Below the pieces are notes generated by a model. It was not told the DNA's origin. It saw only the letters and a program-made list of their open reading frames with translations, and did no database searches. From Trichobilharzia szidati (lineage: Eukaryota; Platyhelminthes; Trematoda; Strigeidida; Schistosomatidae), in assembly GCA_944472155.2 (NCBI GenBank), contig OX235271.1, positions 38,118,633 through 38,182,632 of the forward strand: DNA of 64,000 nucleotides, in the 5' to 3' direction. Positions 1 through 11,784 of this stretch are shown here, piece by piece. The position numbers and the translations under genes were made by a program. The first letter of the stretch is position 1. Every line of letters starts with the position of its first letter.

Positions 1-1579
1 ATCAACTTTAATATGCAAAATATAGCATCAGCGGTAAAGACACTAAAAGCTAACGGTAGTTGTGGGATAGATGATATACCATCTATCATTTATAAAAACG
101 GTGGCTCGGATATGATAGTACTATTACTTAGAATATTCACCCTCTCACTAGTGACTGGGACCTACCCTGAAACTTGGAAAAACACGTATATACTACCTAA
201 GCATAAAGGAGGGGCCAAAACTAGTGCATGTAATTATAGGCCTATCAATATAACACCTGTCATATCAAGGATCATGGAGAAAGTAATCAAAGACCAAATG
301 TCAGACTACTTTCTAAAACACAAACTCATCAACCAGTCACAACACGGGTTCCCAAAGAAAAGATCTTGCGTCACTTGCCATATAGACTTTTTCAACGAAG
401 TCACCTATAGAAGAGATAGGAGAGAACTAGTAATTATCCTCTATTTCGATATCAGGAAAGCCTTCGACAGAGCCCCACATAGTCTGTTAGTCAGCAGGCT
501 ATGCTCACTAGGGATACGCAACCCCTTCCACAACTGGATAAAATCATTTCTCAGTGACAGAAATCAGACAACAAAAATTGGCTCGATGACCCCCAGGCCT
601 AGGCCGATTAGCAGTGGTGTCATCTAGGGGAGTGTATTGGGACCCCTTCTTTTCATCACATACATAAACAGTATATGTGAGTGCTTTAGTATAGGCAACC
701 CAATGCTGTATGCAGATGACTTAAAGGTGACAAATACCTGCACAAATACAGATATCGGTACAACTATGAACTCCATACATGAAGAATTAACAAAAATGGA
801 TATATGGTGTGACACCTGGAGACTTGAGTTTAATGTCGAAAAGTGTGGCTGGCTCTGCATAGGCTGTCCTAACCTAGAACTCGACCTAGCAATTCAAGGC
901 CACAAAATCCCCAGACTCAAATCTGTGCTAGACCTGGGACTGAAATATTCACACAATCTATCATTTTCTGAACAAATCTCGAAACAAGTATCGAAATCAC
1001 GCAGGCTTATTGGTTTCCTACTCAAGAACTTCTACAGAAGTGAATCCAGAATACTACTGTACAAGGTTTGTGTGCGCCCACTCCTACATTACTGGTTTAT
1101 TCATACTTAGTAGTATACGCATAGAACACAAAATAAAAGTAGGAGTACAGAGGTACTTCACGCTAAAAGTACTCGGAACCGGAAACGGCACAAACTACTC
1201 TACCAGATGTGAAATTCTAGGACTAGAAACATTATGGTTAAGACGACTGCGGCTAAATCTGGTACACTTCTATAAGCTACTTAACCACATAGTGTATACC
1301 CCTACTAATTGTACTGGGTTTTCAGAAGACACTGGATATAACCTTAGACACACCAAAGGTACAGTGGCTATAAAACAATGTAAAACAGCCACCAGGCAAA
1401 AGTTTTTCTTGATTAGGTATGCCCAAATATGGAACAAACTACCTGAGGAAATGCGACTAGCAAGCTCACTGGTGTCCTTTGAAAAGGCACTTAATGACAC
1501 ACTAAGTGGGTTTGCAAGTGATACCAGTGCTAATTCCCATGTAAGAGCTGCAGAAATTACAGGCCTATTTAATGTATGA
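1..1579 (+). pseudogene. CR1-like non-LTR retrotransposon, reverse transcriptase part (broken)
   Basis: This is the reverse transcriptase of a CR1/Jockey-type LINE, which would copy its own RNA at a nicked target. The frame opens at the window edge, so the endonuclease lies outside or is lost. Visible RT blocks in order: NYRPI near 230-245, FDIRKAFDRAPH near 445-480, GSVLGPLLF at 628-654 and YADD at about 709-720. The frame is cut by a TAG at 625-627 exactly where the family has the Gln of the GVPQG block, consistent with a CAG to TAG change. The C-terminal thumb region moves to another frame between about 1080 and 1115, a second lesion, and then runs to a stop at 1577-1579. The catalytic YADD is intact but the protein could not be made whole. 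RT identification is firm; the clade (CR1-like rather than RTE) rests on motif style. Confidence 0.88.
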
Positions 1580-2490
1580 ACTTAGAGACCACACCTGTTG
1601 TTTTTTTGCCTTTAGCTATAATTTCAGACAAAAAAGCAGCAATCATGAAAATAACACCCATTCAAATAAGAGTCGATAGAATTATGTCTACCTGATACAA
1701 AGTGTGAACCATAACCAACATACGAATGAAATATGAGAAAACAAGGTCGAGACTTACCACAACATCACAAAGTAATACATTTAAAGCATATGCATACTTC
1801 CCATCATCACGGCTACACCTCGGAATATGTCAAAATCGCAGAGTAATCAAACCCATCACGCGATGTAATTAACTAAATACGAAGGGCAAACAAGCTGTAG
1901 TACACATTTGAATATTCGTCCATCTGTCGATCATGATGACAAATCCAAATCACTACCTATTCAGCGCCAATAAACCTGGATATCTATGAAATAACGAAAT
2001 TGTGCTGACAGTTGCATTTCTGATCCCAGTGACTCATTTGATGGCGAAATTCTGCTCCTGCATGCCTCTTTGAACATTTTTGTATGGATTGGTTCGCAGT
2101 TACTCAGGTTCCAGACCGAAAAGAATAAAAAATTCACCGGTTGCTGAATTACTAATACTTCTTTACTAGTTTAACTGGATACTAACTGCTGTGGTGAGCC
2201 TTTTGCAGATTATATTGCCTAAAACATCGTTTACGGTAAACTAACTAACGTTTTTAAAGCCATTTTTACACTTTTGTGAGTAGCTCACCATATTGGAAAA
2301 GCGATATAGGCAGATTTTGATTGGCTGTTGGCAAACTGGCTTTCTTATTGGTCTAAAATATAAATTAAGCGGTAATTTGTTATTTTGACACGGAAATTTA
2401 CAGGCAGTTTAATTGAACGTACTTTACCATAATATAATCACGTGTTAATTTTATGGGTATGAGTGTAGTGTGATGATTCACAGGCTATTT
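1580..2490. other. AT-rich stretch without recognised gene
   Basis: I see no coding frame with family features here. The first part probably includes the 3' untranslated end of the CR1-like element. No clear poly-A tail or target duplication was found to fix the element boundary. Confidence 0.4.
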
Positions 2491-2870
2491 GGATGCATTA
2501 GTGGTAAATAAAGGTACATTAAGATATCTGAGATTGCATATTAAGTCAATATAAATCAACAGTACATATATTGATACATATATTTTAAGTCTAAAATAGG
2601 ATATGTGCATTTTTGCCTACTAGACGAACATGACTCATTGAGATGTCTGAGAATGTTAAGTAAGGGAATATGAGACAACGGTAATTTTGATACACATATT
2701 TTAAGTATGAAATAGGATGTGTGCATTTTTGCCTAGTAGACGAACATGACTGATTGGGATGTCTGAGAATGTTTAGTAAGTGAATATGAGACAACGATAA
2801 TTTTCATAGATATATTTTAAGTCTAAAATAGGACGTGTGCATTTTTGCTTACTAGAAGAATGTGATTAAA
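2491..2870. repeat. 116-bp tandem repeat, about 2.6 clear copies plus one degenerate copy
   Basis: Units start at about 2571, 2687 and 2803, each opening with a TTGATACATATATTTTAAGT-like stretch followed by TTTTTGCC(T)A(C/G)TAGACGAA. The third copy stops near 2868. A weaker copy covers the end of the preceding unit (about 2520-2570). The unit has no evident coding role. It lies 1.1 kb before the CACTA-like transposase relic, so it could be a subterminal repeat of that element; this is inference. Confidence 0.75.
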
Positions 2871-3476
2871 CCACAGTGTCTAGACAATTAATGAGTATTT
2901 AATTAGCACATATATATGTATTAACTGATCCACTTTTTAGGTTGTCAGTTCAGTGACCTGTGGGATTTGTGCATATTAGGTCAGCATAAATCAATTAAAT
3001 TTACTAGGTCACAACAGTGGTTTATGGGCACTGAAATATATACTATTATTCATTTACTTGAAATTATAATGTTGTGTTCGTTAGTCATTGTTAAAACCAT
3101 TACATGACGTTACAAAATACTCCTGCAGCCTCTGCTTCACGAAAAGTGTCATCTATATTGTCTGATTTAATGGCTGTATTCCAAAGAATAATGCTTAGTT
3201 GTGTATTTTATACGTGGGTGCAACTTAAGCAAGCTTTTGATACATTTATGAAGGTAACAACTAAATTGTTCATTATTTCTTTGAAAGGAATCCAACACAT
3301 CCTATCGGTTTGATACAGGTAAAAAAAAAAGACCCATCTGGCCCTATGGAATATAAGTTTGTGAGGTATAAATGCACTTTTGGAGGTATATTATAGTAAT
3401 TCAAATGAACTGTCGTCAAGATTTGACAGAATAGTTCTAAAATATTAGGGCGCCGAGTGAGAAGTAGACATTTGTA
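2871..3476. other. Unassigned stretch with one short open frame
   Basis: A 69-codon plus frame at 3104-3313 has no recognised motif and no signal or membrane segment. I cannot tell whether it is a transposon fragment. Nothing else stands out. Confidence 0.3.
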
Positions 3477-3698
3477 AAAAATTATATTTGTAATATCTCA
3501 GCGATATTGAAATGATTAATTCCAACGTTTCGTTCGGCAATCTGGTCCGAACTTCTTCAGGGAAATTAATCGAATTTAACATAACAGGTTTATATATAAA
3601 AAGGAACATCACTTGTTTTTGAAAATTTGTCCAGATTGCCGAACGAAACGTTGGAATTACTCATTTCAATCTCGCTGAGACTTTACAAATATAATTTT
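3477..3698. repeat. Imperfect inverted repeat with hammerhead-like motif
   Basis: The left arm is 3477-3545 and the right arm 3631-3698; they are inverted copies sharing CCAGATTGCCGAACGAAACG and the flanking 45 bases with few mismatches. On the minus strand the left arm reads CTGAAGA (3554-3560), then GTTCGG, a 9-base loop, CCGAAC and GAAA. The CUGANGA and GAAA boxes with a 6-bp stem between them are the layout of a hammerhead core, but one extra A sits before the stem and no convincing helix I was found. Termini of this kind are known in Penelope-like elements. Confidence 0.6.
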
Positions 3699-3990
3699 TT
3701 TATATTATAGTAAGCCTAGTACACTTAAAAGACCAACCTTGCAACAGTTCTCAGCAAAATCTAACCAACGCGTCAATAATGCGTTTTTACCGTAAATGAA
3801 TATTTTATCTATTTGAAGTGAACCCAGTATGTACTGAAATAAGCCTGGTCCTTCTAAAAACTACTATATTTGGGTCTCGCTTACTCAGGAACATTCTGCC
3901 TCCCCCCATTACTATAATTATAGGAAATTTTCCCTGTCAGTATACTTACTTTCGAGTACCAAATACAGCCGACCGTTTTTGGATGCTGTT

Positions 3991-4504
3991 CGGACAGATT
4001 GGAGTAATTTCTTACTGCAATATGAGAACTGTTTCGGAGATGAATATAGTGTTTCCAATATTCATTTTCTGAATCACAGTGGATGACGTCGAGCTGCATG
4101 GACCATTAGGAAGATTCAGTGCATTTCCCTTTGAATCCTATATGCGCATGATCAGACAGTCCGTGCACTGTGGATATGTTGTGGCTAAGCAGGCAGCTCA
4201 GCGTTATGTTGAACACGTGCACCTAATGAAAAGTACAGGTGTCAAGCATGTACCTAAAGAAGCTAGTACTAAAGGCGTTAAGTTTAGCAAAGGAAAGTTA
4301 ACTTATTTGAACGTCATATTTACTTCTTATTCTCCGGACAATGTAATCTTAGCCTCAGGTAAACCGGGGGAATATAGTTGAAATGGAAAGTGAAGATAGG
4401 ATACGCTTTCGACCCTACTGTGATTTTAGTGATGATTTTACTACACCATTTAAATCAAGGAATTTCGGGATATTCAGATGTTCGAAATTCAGTCACGAGA
4501 TGTA
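3991..4504 (+). pseudogene. CACTA-like transposase C-terminal fragment (DUF4218-like), frameshifted
   Basis: Three adjacent frames give one family-like stretch. At 3991-4073 the translation has YENCFGDEYS and NIHFLNH; the frame then shifts by one into DDVELHGPLGRFSAFPFESY at 4082-4141, a stretch characteristic of the domain that follows the catalytic part in En/Spm (CACTA) transposases. It continues through SPDNV near 4335-4350, shifts again, and ends with IRFRPYCDFSDDF before a TAA at 4502-4504. At least two frameshifts make it a relic. No TIR starting CACTA was found. A CACTA-related family (SmTRC1) is described from Schistosoma mansoni; I infer relatedness from motif style only. Confidence 0.6.
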
Positions 4505-6429
4505 AAGTTCATTAATGAAGTACTTATTTCTGTAGCGACCAACTGATGACATCTAGAGGGGTTGGTGACATAATGGATTAGGCCACGAAATCGTACTTCC
4601 ATAATTTGAAAGATCGTGTCCAAAGGCGTAACCTGAAGAAAGGAATTCAGGTAATACTGTTAAACGCCTGCTTCGTTTTATTAGTCAACGTTAAGTCAAC
4701 ATGTAGTAATCACAACATTGTTTTTATTTCTAGGCAAATGGAAAAGATAGCAGGGGATATAACAGTGGCATTTATGTAAGCAAACTTTTCTGAATGTAAA
4801 TGCTGAGAATGTGATGAGCACAATGTTTCATCAACTGATATTTCATTTTGCTTATTTGCAGGGTGCTACCAGTGGACCTAACTTGACGGATTAGCAGTGA
4901 CATTGTACTACAGTTTCCAAATATAATTTCCAAATTTAAGCTCGAAAAAATTGCCACTATGTGCTAAATTAAGTCTTTTTCTTCTGAAGTTAAGCTAGTC
5001 CGTACTGAAAATGAGCTCAAAGGGTTTAAATAAAGCTGATAAGCACAACCAGTAGGTTCTGATCTACTCCTGAAAACGTCTAGAAAAATAACATGGTGTT
5101 GAATTACTGTCAGTCATGCTGAAAACCACAACTGTGTTCTAGACTGTGCCATTAAAGAATCTACTTAAGAACAGATTCAGAATTTACTTACTATAGAACG
5201 TTGGAATTATTTCAGAATTAGTGAGATTTAATTCAGCATTATGGTAAGCTTGGGAGGAGCAGAACCTGGACTAGAAGGGCTGCAATAAGGCTGAAAAGCT
5301 ACGTCTGTAAATGCGTAGAAGAAGAGAAAGGTGCTGAATTATTGCCACTCATGCAGATAAAACAGCGCACAGTTCCAGTTTAAGCAAATAATCAGTAACT
5401 GTTCTGCCACTGTTTGATCCAACAATGGCATAACATTTAAGGAGTTTACTTACTAAGGAATGTTACTGTATTAGCATAGTATACGTGAAATGGCTCAATG
5501 ATTGCAGATTTGCCATAATCCTTAACTACCAACATTATAACTGGGAAATTCAGGCTAAATATAAGCTTAATAGAAGCATCCAGTGACAAAAACTGACACA
5601 CACACTGCAAAATGCGTAAAACATTCAAAAAACCTTTAAAATTCAATGGAAAACGAATTCACGGAAACACATAACCAGCCGACGCAGGAACTCATCATGA
5701 CCTTGAAACTGACTATAGCCTCTTTCACCATATTGACCGAGTGTAACGCAACACTCAGTTGTTACGCTCATTCTCAACAAATTCAAACAATAATTGTGCC
5801 TAGGATTGTGCCATATAAACTGTTTCAACTTATGCAGAGTGTACTTACGGTTAGTACTCCATTGTCTTCCCTTGTACATATATCTTGTGTTAGTGAAAAA
5901 TTTTAAACATGTTTACTCCATGTGTACATTATTATGATATTGATGATGCCTGTCAACTGGAGTCCCTCATGTGCATAAAGTGGGAATATATTGTCGTAAG
6001 ACTCATTTTATTGTTTTATGAGGGAATTGGCCTCAAGCTTTATTTATTTTCCCAAGTATATGTAGTCCATCCAACGCATACTTGGGTTCTTTTTGTTAAT
6101 GTGAAGTCAATATCACTATATTGACTATATTGAATAGCCAGTTATCAGATTTTTACCACAAACTAAAGATAAAATGACAGCAACCATGTTATTTAACCGT
6201 AATCTATGTAATCTAAATATATAACTTAAATAATACTTATCCATGCCTATACAACTTGTGTGTCCTATATTTGTAGGAATAAATATATGCCCTATTATAT
6301 TATCATAACTAACTACACTTACTAGTTGTATGTGTAATTTATCGAATTGATGATGCCTGTAAACTGGCGTCCCTCATGTAAAAAAATGAGAATATAACAT
6401 TATTATTATTAATGTTCAAGGAAATGTGT
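4505..6429. other. Non-coding stretch with degenerate internal repeats
   Basis: No gene is recognised. Three spaced segments between about 4980 and 5860 share a loose pattern ending in TTTACTTACT or TGTACTTACG, suggesting an old tandem repeat of roughly 0.3 kb. A second motif, ATTGATGATGCCTGT(C/A)AACTGG(A/C)GTCCCTCATG, occurs at about 5939 and again at about 6346 in the same orientation. An 86-codon frame at 5646-5906 has no family signature. Confidence 0.4.
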
Positions 6430-6859
6430 ACAACTGTCCCAGGAAGAAAGAAGAAGCAAAACATGACAAAACAAGACGAGGAATGCCTCTCAACGGCCGC
6501 CTACGTGGAAGTTAGTAGAAGAGAGGAGAGAAGATGAGAGGAGGATGGTGAAAGTGAAGATGACTCAATGGACAGATGGACAGTGCAAGGAGAATCTGAG
6601 CTCAATGCACACTGTACTGAACAAGTAAAGAGGCGAAGAATAGTGCTAGTAAGGACAAAATACAATTCTTTGACACATTGGTAACTGAAGCAGAGCAAGC
6701 CGCGGGCAAAAGAGATCTCAGGACAATATATCAACTATCCAAGTATCGATCCTAGAAGAGACCAACTCACATGACGAAACCATTAAAAGATGCTCAAGGA
6801 AACTTGATTACCAAGGAGAAGAAATAAATATAACCATGGGCTGATCACTTCAAAGTACT
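6430..6859 (+). pseudogene. RTE-like retrotransposon, upstream part of the split RT frame
   Basis: Degenerate linker between the endonuclease and RT of an RTE (SR2-like) element. Recognisable are an RTIYQLSKY-like segment near 6720 and the WADHFK motif at 6837-6854, which in intact RTE proteins precedes an LLNR motif. The frame is interrupted exactly there by the Gypsy element and resumes with LLNR after 13117. Stops and frameshifts upstream show it was already decayed, or has decayed since. The endonuclease is not visible. Confidence 0.7.
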
Positions 6860-7260
6860 TGTAAGTGCCTGGTTTTATCCTCAGTCGAGTTTGCCTGTCG
6901 TACTTACGAAAAGACTAACTTCTTTTGCCTAGGTCTTAATCAGTACCCTGCCTATCCTGCAAGTACTGAGGAACGAGTAAAGACAGAAAATAAAGGACTC
7001 GCTACTTGCCTGTAACCAAACGTATATTTATAACGAATGTAATTATAACTCAATAATATAAAAACAGGTTTACCACTTATCTATACTCGTAGGAGTAGGA
7101 AGCTCGAGGAGTATGCTTGTAAGAGAGTACAGCGAGGGAGAAAGCGTACAAGCGCCAGAGTGTACAAGAAGCGTAGTGCAGAACGCGAAGCGAAGTGACG
7201 AAGTGGAGTAGCGCCAAATTTGGATGAGTGAGATAAATTAAAAGTTCAATGTACACTACA
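6860..7260 (-). repeat. 3' LTR of the Gypsy element
   Basis: 401 bp, matching 12716-13116 base for base except one position (A at 7250, G in the other copy). On the minus strand a TATAAATA motif (about 7024-7031) is a candidate promoter box. Ends are TG and CA as expected for integrase-processed LTRs. Confidence 0.95.
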
Positions 7261-7275
7261 GGTTATCCCCCCTTA
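7261..7275 (-). other. Polypurine tract of the Gypsy element
   Basis: On the minus strand the sequence just upstream of the 3' LTR reads AAGGGGGGATAACC. A purine run at this place primes plus-strand DNA synthesis in LTR elements. The run ends 5 bases before the LTR, slightly further than usual. Confidence 0.6.
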
Positions 7276-8526
7276 GAAGGTTGGCGGGGAAACCAACAAC
7301 TTTCGATCCAAGAACATAAGCGATATGCAGTAGGAGATCCGCATAATAAAAGGAAGGAAAAGAAGCGGAGAAAGAAGAGTATTTTTTACAAAAATTAGAA
7401 AGAAACGAAAAAAAGTTTGAGGGGAAGGATGAATAATATGTATATTATGTATGAAGTAAATCGGAATATGAAAAGAAAGACGCTGGTTATCTTAGTGTGG
7501 TTGGACAGAGTTTCAAGTTGTTAACTTTTTTGTAATAATTTTGTTATGTGTTATACATTCTTTTTTTCATTGTTTTTTATGACTTTTTTTACATATTTAC
7601 ACATTTTGAACTCTGTATAAGTAGGGGCTACGAACCACACATTGATTGTGTTGGGGGTTGGTGATGTCACCCCTATGCTCAGGCTGAGATAGGAGTGTGA
7701 CTCATCAGGTCTAAGTTTCGTCTTAACCCAATGCTTCACAATTCCACTTCATCAGCGAGCATCCATAAACACTGAGGACAATAAATATACCAGCGTAGGA
7801 GAGGAACAAAGCGAAAGAAAAGAAAAATGGAAAGTGATGTAGAAATTCGCAAAATCGTTTTTTTTTAAAAGTATATACATATGTCGCAAAAACTGGAGCC
7901 TCGAAGCGCAGAAATGTGGGGAAAATACCAAGGCCACTCCAGGTTGAATTAGAATAAATGTAAGTTTCAGGAACACGGTAATGAAAGTGGTTACAGGGCA
8001 TGTGGTAAAGGTAAAAAAGAGTTGGGAGAGGGTAGAGATTTACATTTAGGTAAAAGCAAATGGCGAGCCGAAAAAAATAAAGAACATGGTGAAACATATT
8101 TACAGTCAAAGCTCGCAAAAAGAATTTAACCACACTACAGTGGTGTCTAGAATGACAAATTGCTTCAGTAATGAACAGGAAAAAGTTTGACAGTTAAGAC
8201 TGAGTAAAGCATCAATGAATTCTCTCTGCTTTTTCTTTTTTTGATAATTTTTTATCTATTTTATTTTGTTTATGTATATATTTTGTTCTGCTGCAATTCC
8301 ATAAGTGTTGGGAGCCATTAAACGACATTAAGATTGACTGGTCTAGGTAGCGGTTCGAGTGCAGCGCCCAAAAATAAAGTGTTAGAACACTCTGTAAATA
8401 GAAAAAAATCCAACAAGGTCAGTAACTGGAAAAGTAGTTACTGCCCACAAACTAAACCAAAAGGGTAAATACCATGAAAAATGAATGTAAACTGCGACAA
8501 AGAAATAAAAAAAATGAGAGTATGAA
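7276..8526 (-). other. Gypsy 3' non-coding region with a 136-codon open frame
   Basis: About 1.25 kb separates the pol stop from the 3' LTR. It holds an open minus frame at 7723-8133 rich in Phe, Leu and Tyr (for example FPFFFSFALFLSYAG), which could form one or two membrane segments. Its composition could equally arise from T-rich DNA. No envelope hallmark such as a furin-like site with a fusion segment is visible, so I do not call it env. The rest holds no recognised gene. Confidence 0.45.
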
Positions 8527-8548
8527 CTACTCTTGTACGTAAAAGTGT

Positions 8549-11500
8549 TTAGTTAACGAATTCACAGTATCGCTTAGGCCAGTGCACACGCCGACCCGCG
8601 CGTGTAACTGGTGACCTACTTGTTGTATCCGGAGAACTGCTACGTTTAGTAGGATTTCCAACCACGGAACCTGGCTGGGATGTGGATGTAGAGGTAGTTG
8701 CTGGTGGTGTAGGCGTGGTGGGTGAAGAAACCTCCATGTAGGCCGCCTTAAGTCTGTCGACACTGACAGTGTCTTGACGGCCAAATCGATCAATAACAAA
8801 AAATTTTTCTTTCCTACTAACGATCTTGAATGGTCCATTATAAGGGGATTGTAACGGTCTACGAACGGCGTCGCAACGCACAAAAACGTGTGTACAGTCA
8901 TCGATCCTAGCATTTACTTGCACTCTCTTGTTTTGTGTGCGTGTGGGAGTTGGTTGCAGGAGCTGCATAAGGCGCTTGAGGTTCTGAGCATAACAATGTA
9001 CATCCGTAACACTTGGCTCACCACTTTCAGGGGAGATAATTTCACCCGGTAGACGAATGGTGGTACCGAACACCAACTCTGCGGAGGTGCACTGTAAGTC
9101 TGCTGTGAGCGCGGAACGGATGCTAAGTAGCACTAGGGGAAGGGACTCGGTCCACTTAGTATTCTCGGTAGCCATTAACGAAGCTTTCAGTTGGCGGTGA
9201 AAACGTTCTACAAGTCCATTTGCTGCTGGATGGTACGCGGTTGTTCAGATGCGTCTGCACCCCAGCAGCTCTAAGAGCTTCTTGAAGTGGGTTGATTCAA
9301 ACTGTTGTCCACGGTCTGTAGTCACCGTAGATGGGCATCCGAAATGGGCTACCCAGCGTTCCATGAACACTCGGCAAATGGTTTCCGCGGTCGTGTCAGC
9401 GATGGGAATAGCTTCTGGCCAACGAGTGAACCGGTCGACACATGTCAAAAAGTAACAGTGGCCATTTGATGGTGGTAGGGGACCCACTATATCTAGATGT
9501 ACGTGGCTAAAGCGAGCATCGGGTGTGGAGAAGGAACCCACTGGAGTGGTGTTGTGTTTGTGGACTTTAGCTCTATGACACGGCACACAGGCACGTGCCC
9601 AGATACTCACGTCGCGACTTATACCAGGCCAGACAACTCTAACTGACACTAGTTTGTCCGTTGCCCGGATACCTGGGTGGGAAAGGTTGTGGAGGCTATC
9701 GAATACCGTACGGCGCAATGAAGGTGGAACGATGGGTCTCGGGGTACCGGTGGACAGATCGCAGAGGATGGTACCCTCGCTATTAACAAGCGGTATACGT
9801 TTGATATGCAAGGAGGTATTTAACGAGAGCTTATAGAGATTTCACTCTGTAAGCTGACGTTGTGCCATTTGTTTCAGGTCAATGGTTGGCGGCGCCGACA
9901 TGGTACATATCGTAGACAAGGCGTCCGCCACAGCATTGTCAGCCCCCGCAATATGTCGAATGTCCGAAGTGAATTGTGAGATATAGTTCAAGTGACGCAA
10001 TTCGCGCGGAGAATATCTATCTGTAGTAGTGTGGAGGGCGTACGTCAGGGGCTTGTGGTCGGTGAACACAGTGAATTGTCGGCCTTCCACGAAATGGCGA
10101 AAGTGCTTGACAGCGGCATAAGCATCGAGAAGTTCTCTACCGAAAGTGCTGTACCTAGATTCACATGCAGTAAGTTTACGAGAAAAGAAAGCAATGGGTG
10201 GCGAAGCATTGGACACACGCTGTTGTAGGATAGCTCCAATCGCAGTGTTAGAGGCATCGACGGAAATGCTGAGAGGTAGCTGGACGTCCATGTGAACTAA
10301 CATTGTGGCATCAGCAATAGTCTTCTTGATAGTTGCAAAAGCTGTCAAGGCTTCCTCGGAGAACACGATGGACTTACCTTTCCCCTTAAGCTTATCAGTC
10401 AATGGAGTCAAGATGTGGGCGCACTGGGGAATAAAGCAACGGTAGTAGCTAACCATTCCCAGAAAGGTGCGTAATGCTTTGAGGGATGTGGGTAGAGGAA
10501 AGTTTTGGATAGTCTCTACCCGTTCACATAACGGATAGATCCCATCCTTATCTATCCTGTGTCCCAAAAAATTCAAAGACGTGACCCATATCTCACACTT
10601 TGCTAAGTTGAGTGTGAGGGAGTGTGTTGTAAGTCTTTGGAAGACGGCCTGCAAGTGAAGACGATGTGTTGCCTCATCTGGACTAGCTACCAAAATATCG
10701 TCCAGATAGGCATACGCGCAATCCAATCCACGTAAAACGTCGTGAATGAAACGCTCGAATGTTTGTGCGGCGTTGCGGAGACCGAACAGCATTCGAAGGA
10801 ATTCGAAAAGACCAAAAGGAGTGATCACTGCCGTTTTAGGGATATCTTCGGGATGAACTAGGATCTGATGATACGCTCTTGTTAAATCGAGTTTGCTGAA
10901 TACCGTTGCACCTTTGAGGGAAGTTGTAAGGTCATGTATATGTGGCGCAGGGTAGCGATCTGGGACGGTCTGCGCATTAAGTCTGCGGTAATCCCCGCAA
11001 GGCCTCCAGTTTATCCCGTTATTTTTGGGCACCACATGTAACGGTGAAGACCATGGGCTGCTGGATGGACGGATTATCCCCATGTCTACCATGTGTTCGA
11101 ACTCGGCTTTTACGGCTTGGAGTTTTCTGGGGACAATCGCCGTGGCTTTGCGAATATATGTGGACCAGTCGTCACAATATGATGAGTGACAGTAGAAGTC
11201 ACACAAGGAAGTTTGGAAACCGGTTTGAAAAGGTTAGCAAAGGACTGGAGGACGTCAGCGTGAGGGCCGTTAGCGGCAGGGGTGGAGTATACTGGACTTA
11301 ATGAAGGTATGTGCGTCACAACACCGGAGATTGAAAGGTTTGTAGCTGAATCGATCAACTTGTGTTTGCCAGTATCTACCAGTAACCGATAATGCTGCAA
11401 AAGATCCATACCAATGATACCGGTGGTCAACTCTGCCACGATGAAAACCCAACGAAACGATCTACGTAAGCCAATGTTGAGGTCTAGAAACCTTCTGCCA

Positions 11501-11784
11501 TACGTTGTGATTGGCGAACCATTTACGGCGCGAAACTGTAGGGAAGTTGGCCCTAGACGCTCTTCATTTGTGGGTGGAATCACGCTAGCCTCTGCCCCAG
11601 TGTCAACCAGGAAGCGTGACCCAGTGTTACGGTCAGTAACATAGAAGAGGCGACATGGAAGTGGTTCGCCAGCGACGTTAGTCGCCAATACGTGCTGGCT
11701 CACTAGTTTCCCACTTGCGAGTGGCTGAATGCACAGGGTGTGGTGCATTTGCGAGCTTTTGCACCAGAACGTTTGTGGTACCAA
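8549..11784 (-). pseudogene. pol: Gypsy pol: protease, RT, RNase H, integrase (two stops, one frameshift)
   Basis: Reading on the minus strand: aspartic protease with RFLVDTGAEASVIPP (about 11600); RT with [10 protein letters not shown] and [11 protein letters not shown] (about 10700); RNase H with [21 protein letters not shown] and [10 protein letters not shown]; integrase with an HHCC finger (HNLSHPG ... CVPCHRAK, about 9730-9570), catalytic Asp in HLDIVGP, Asp in TTDRGQQF and Glu in ANGLVERFH, then a GPF-type C-terminal module. Lesions: a one-base loss in an A run near 11120 separates protease from RT; TGA at 9842-9844 between RNase H and integrase; TGA at 9245-9247 inside the integrase core between the second Asp and the Glu. 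All catalytic residues can still be read. It overlaps gag by about 80 bases in another frame, as expected for frameshift expression. Confidence 0.93.

Noticed and set aside
7723..8133. Envelope-like third gene in the Gypsy element
   Set aside because: Only T-rich hydrophobic codons; no cleavage site, cysteine pattern or signal supports it.
9992..10228. Plus-strand frames opposite the Gypsy pol
   Set aside because: Antisense shadows of the RT and RNase H coding sequence.
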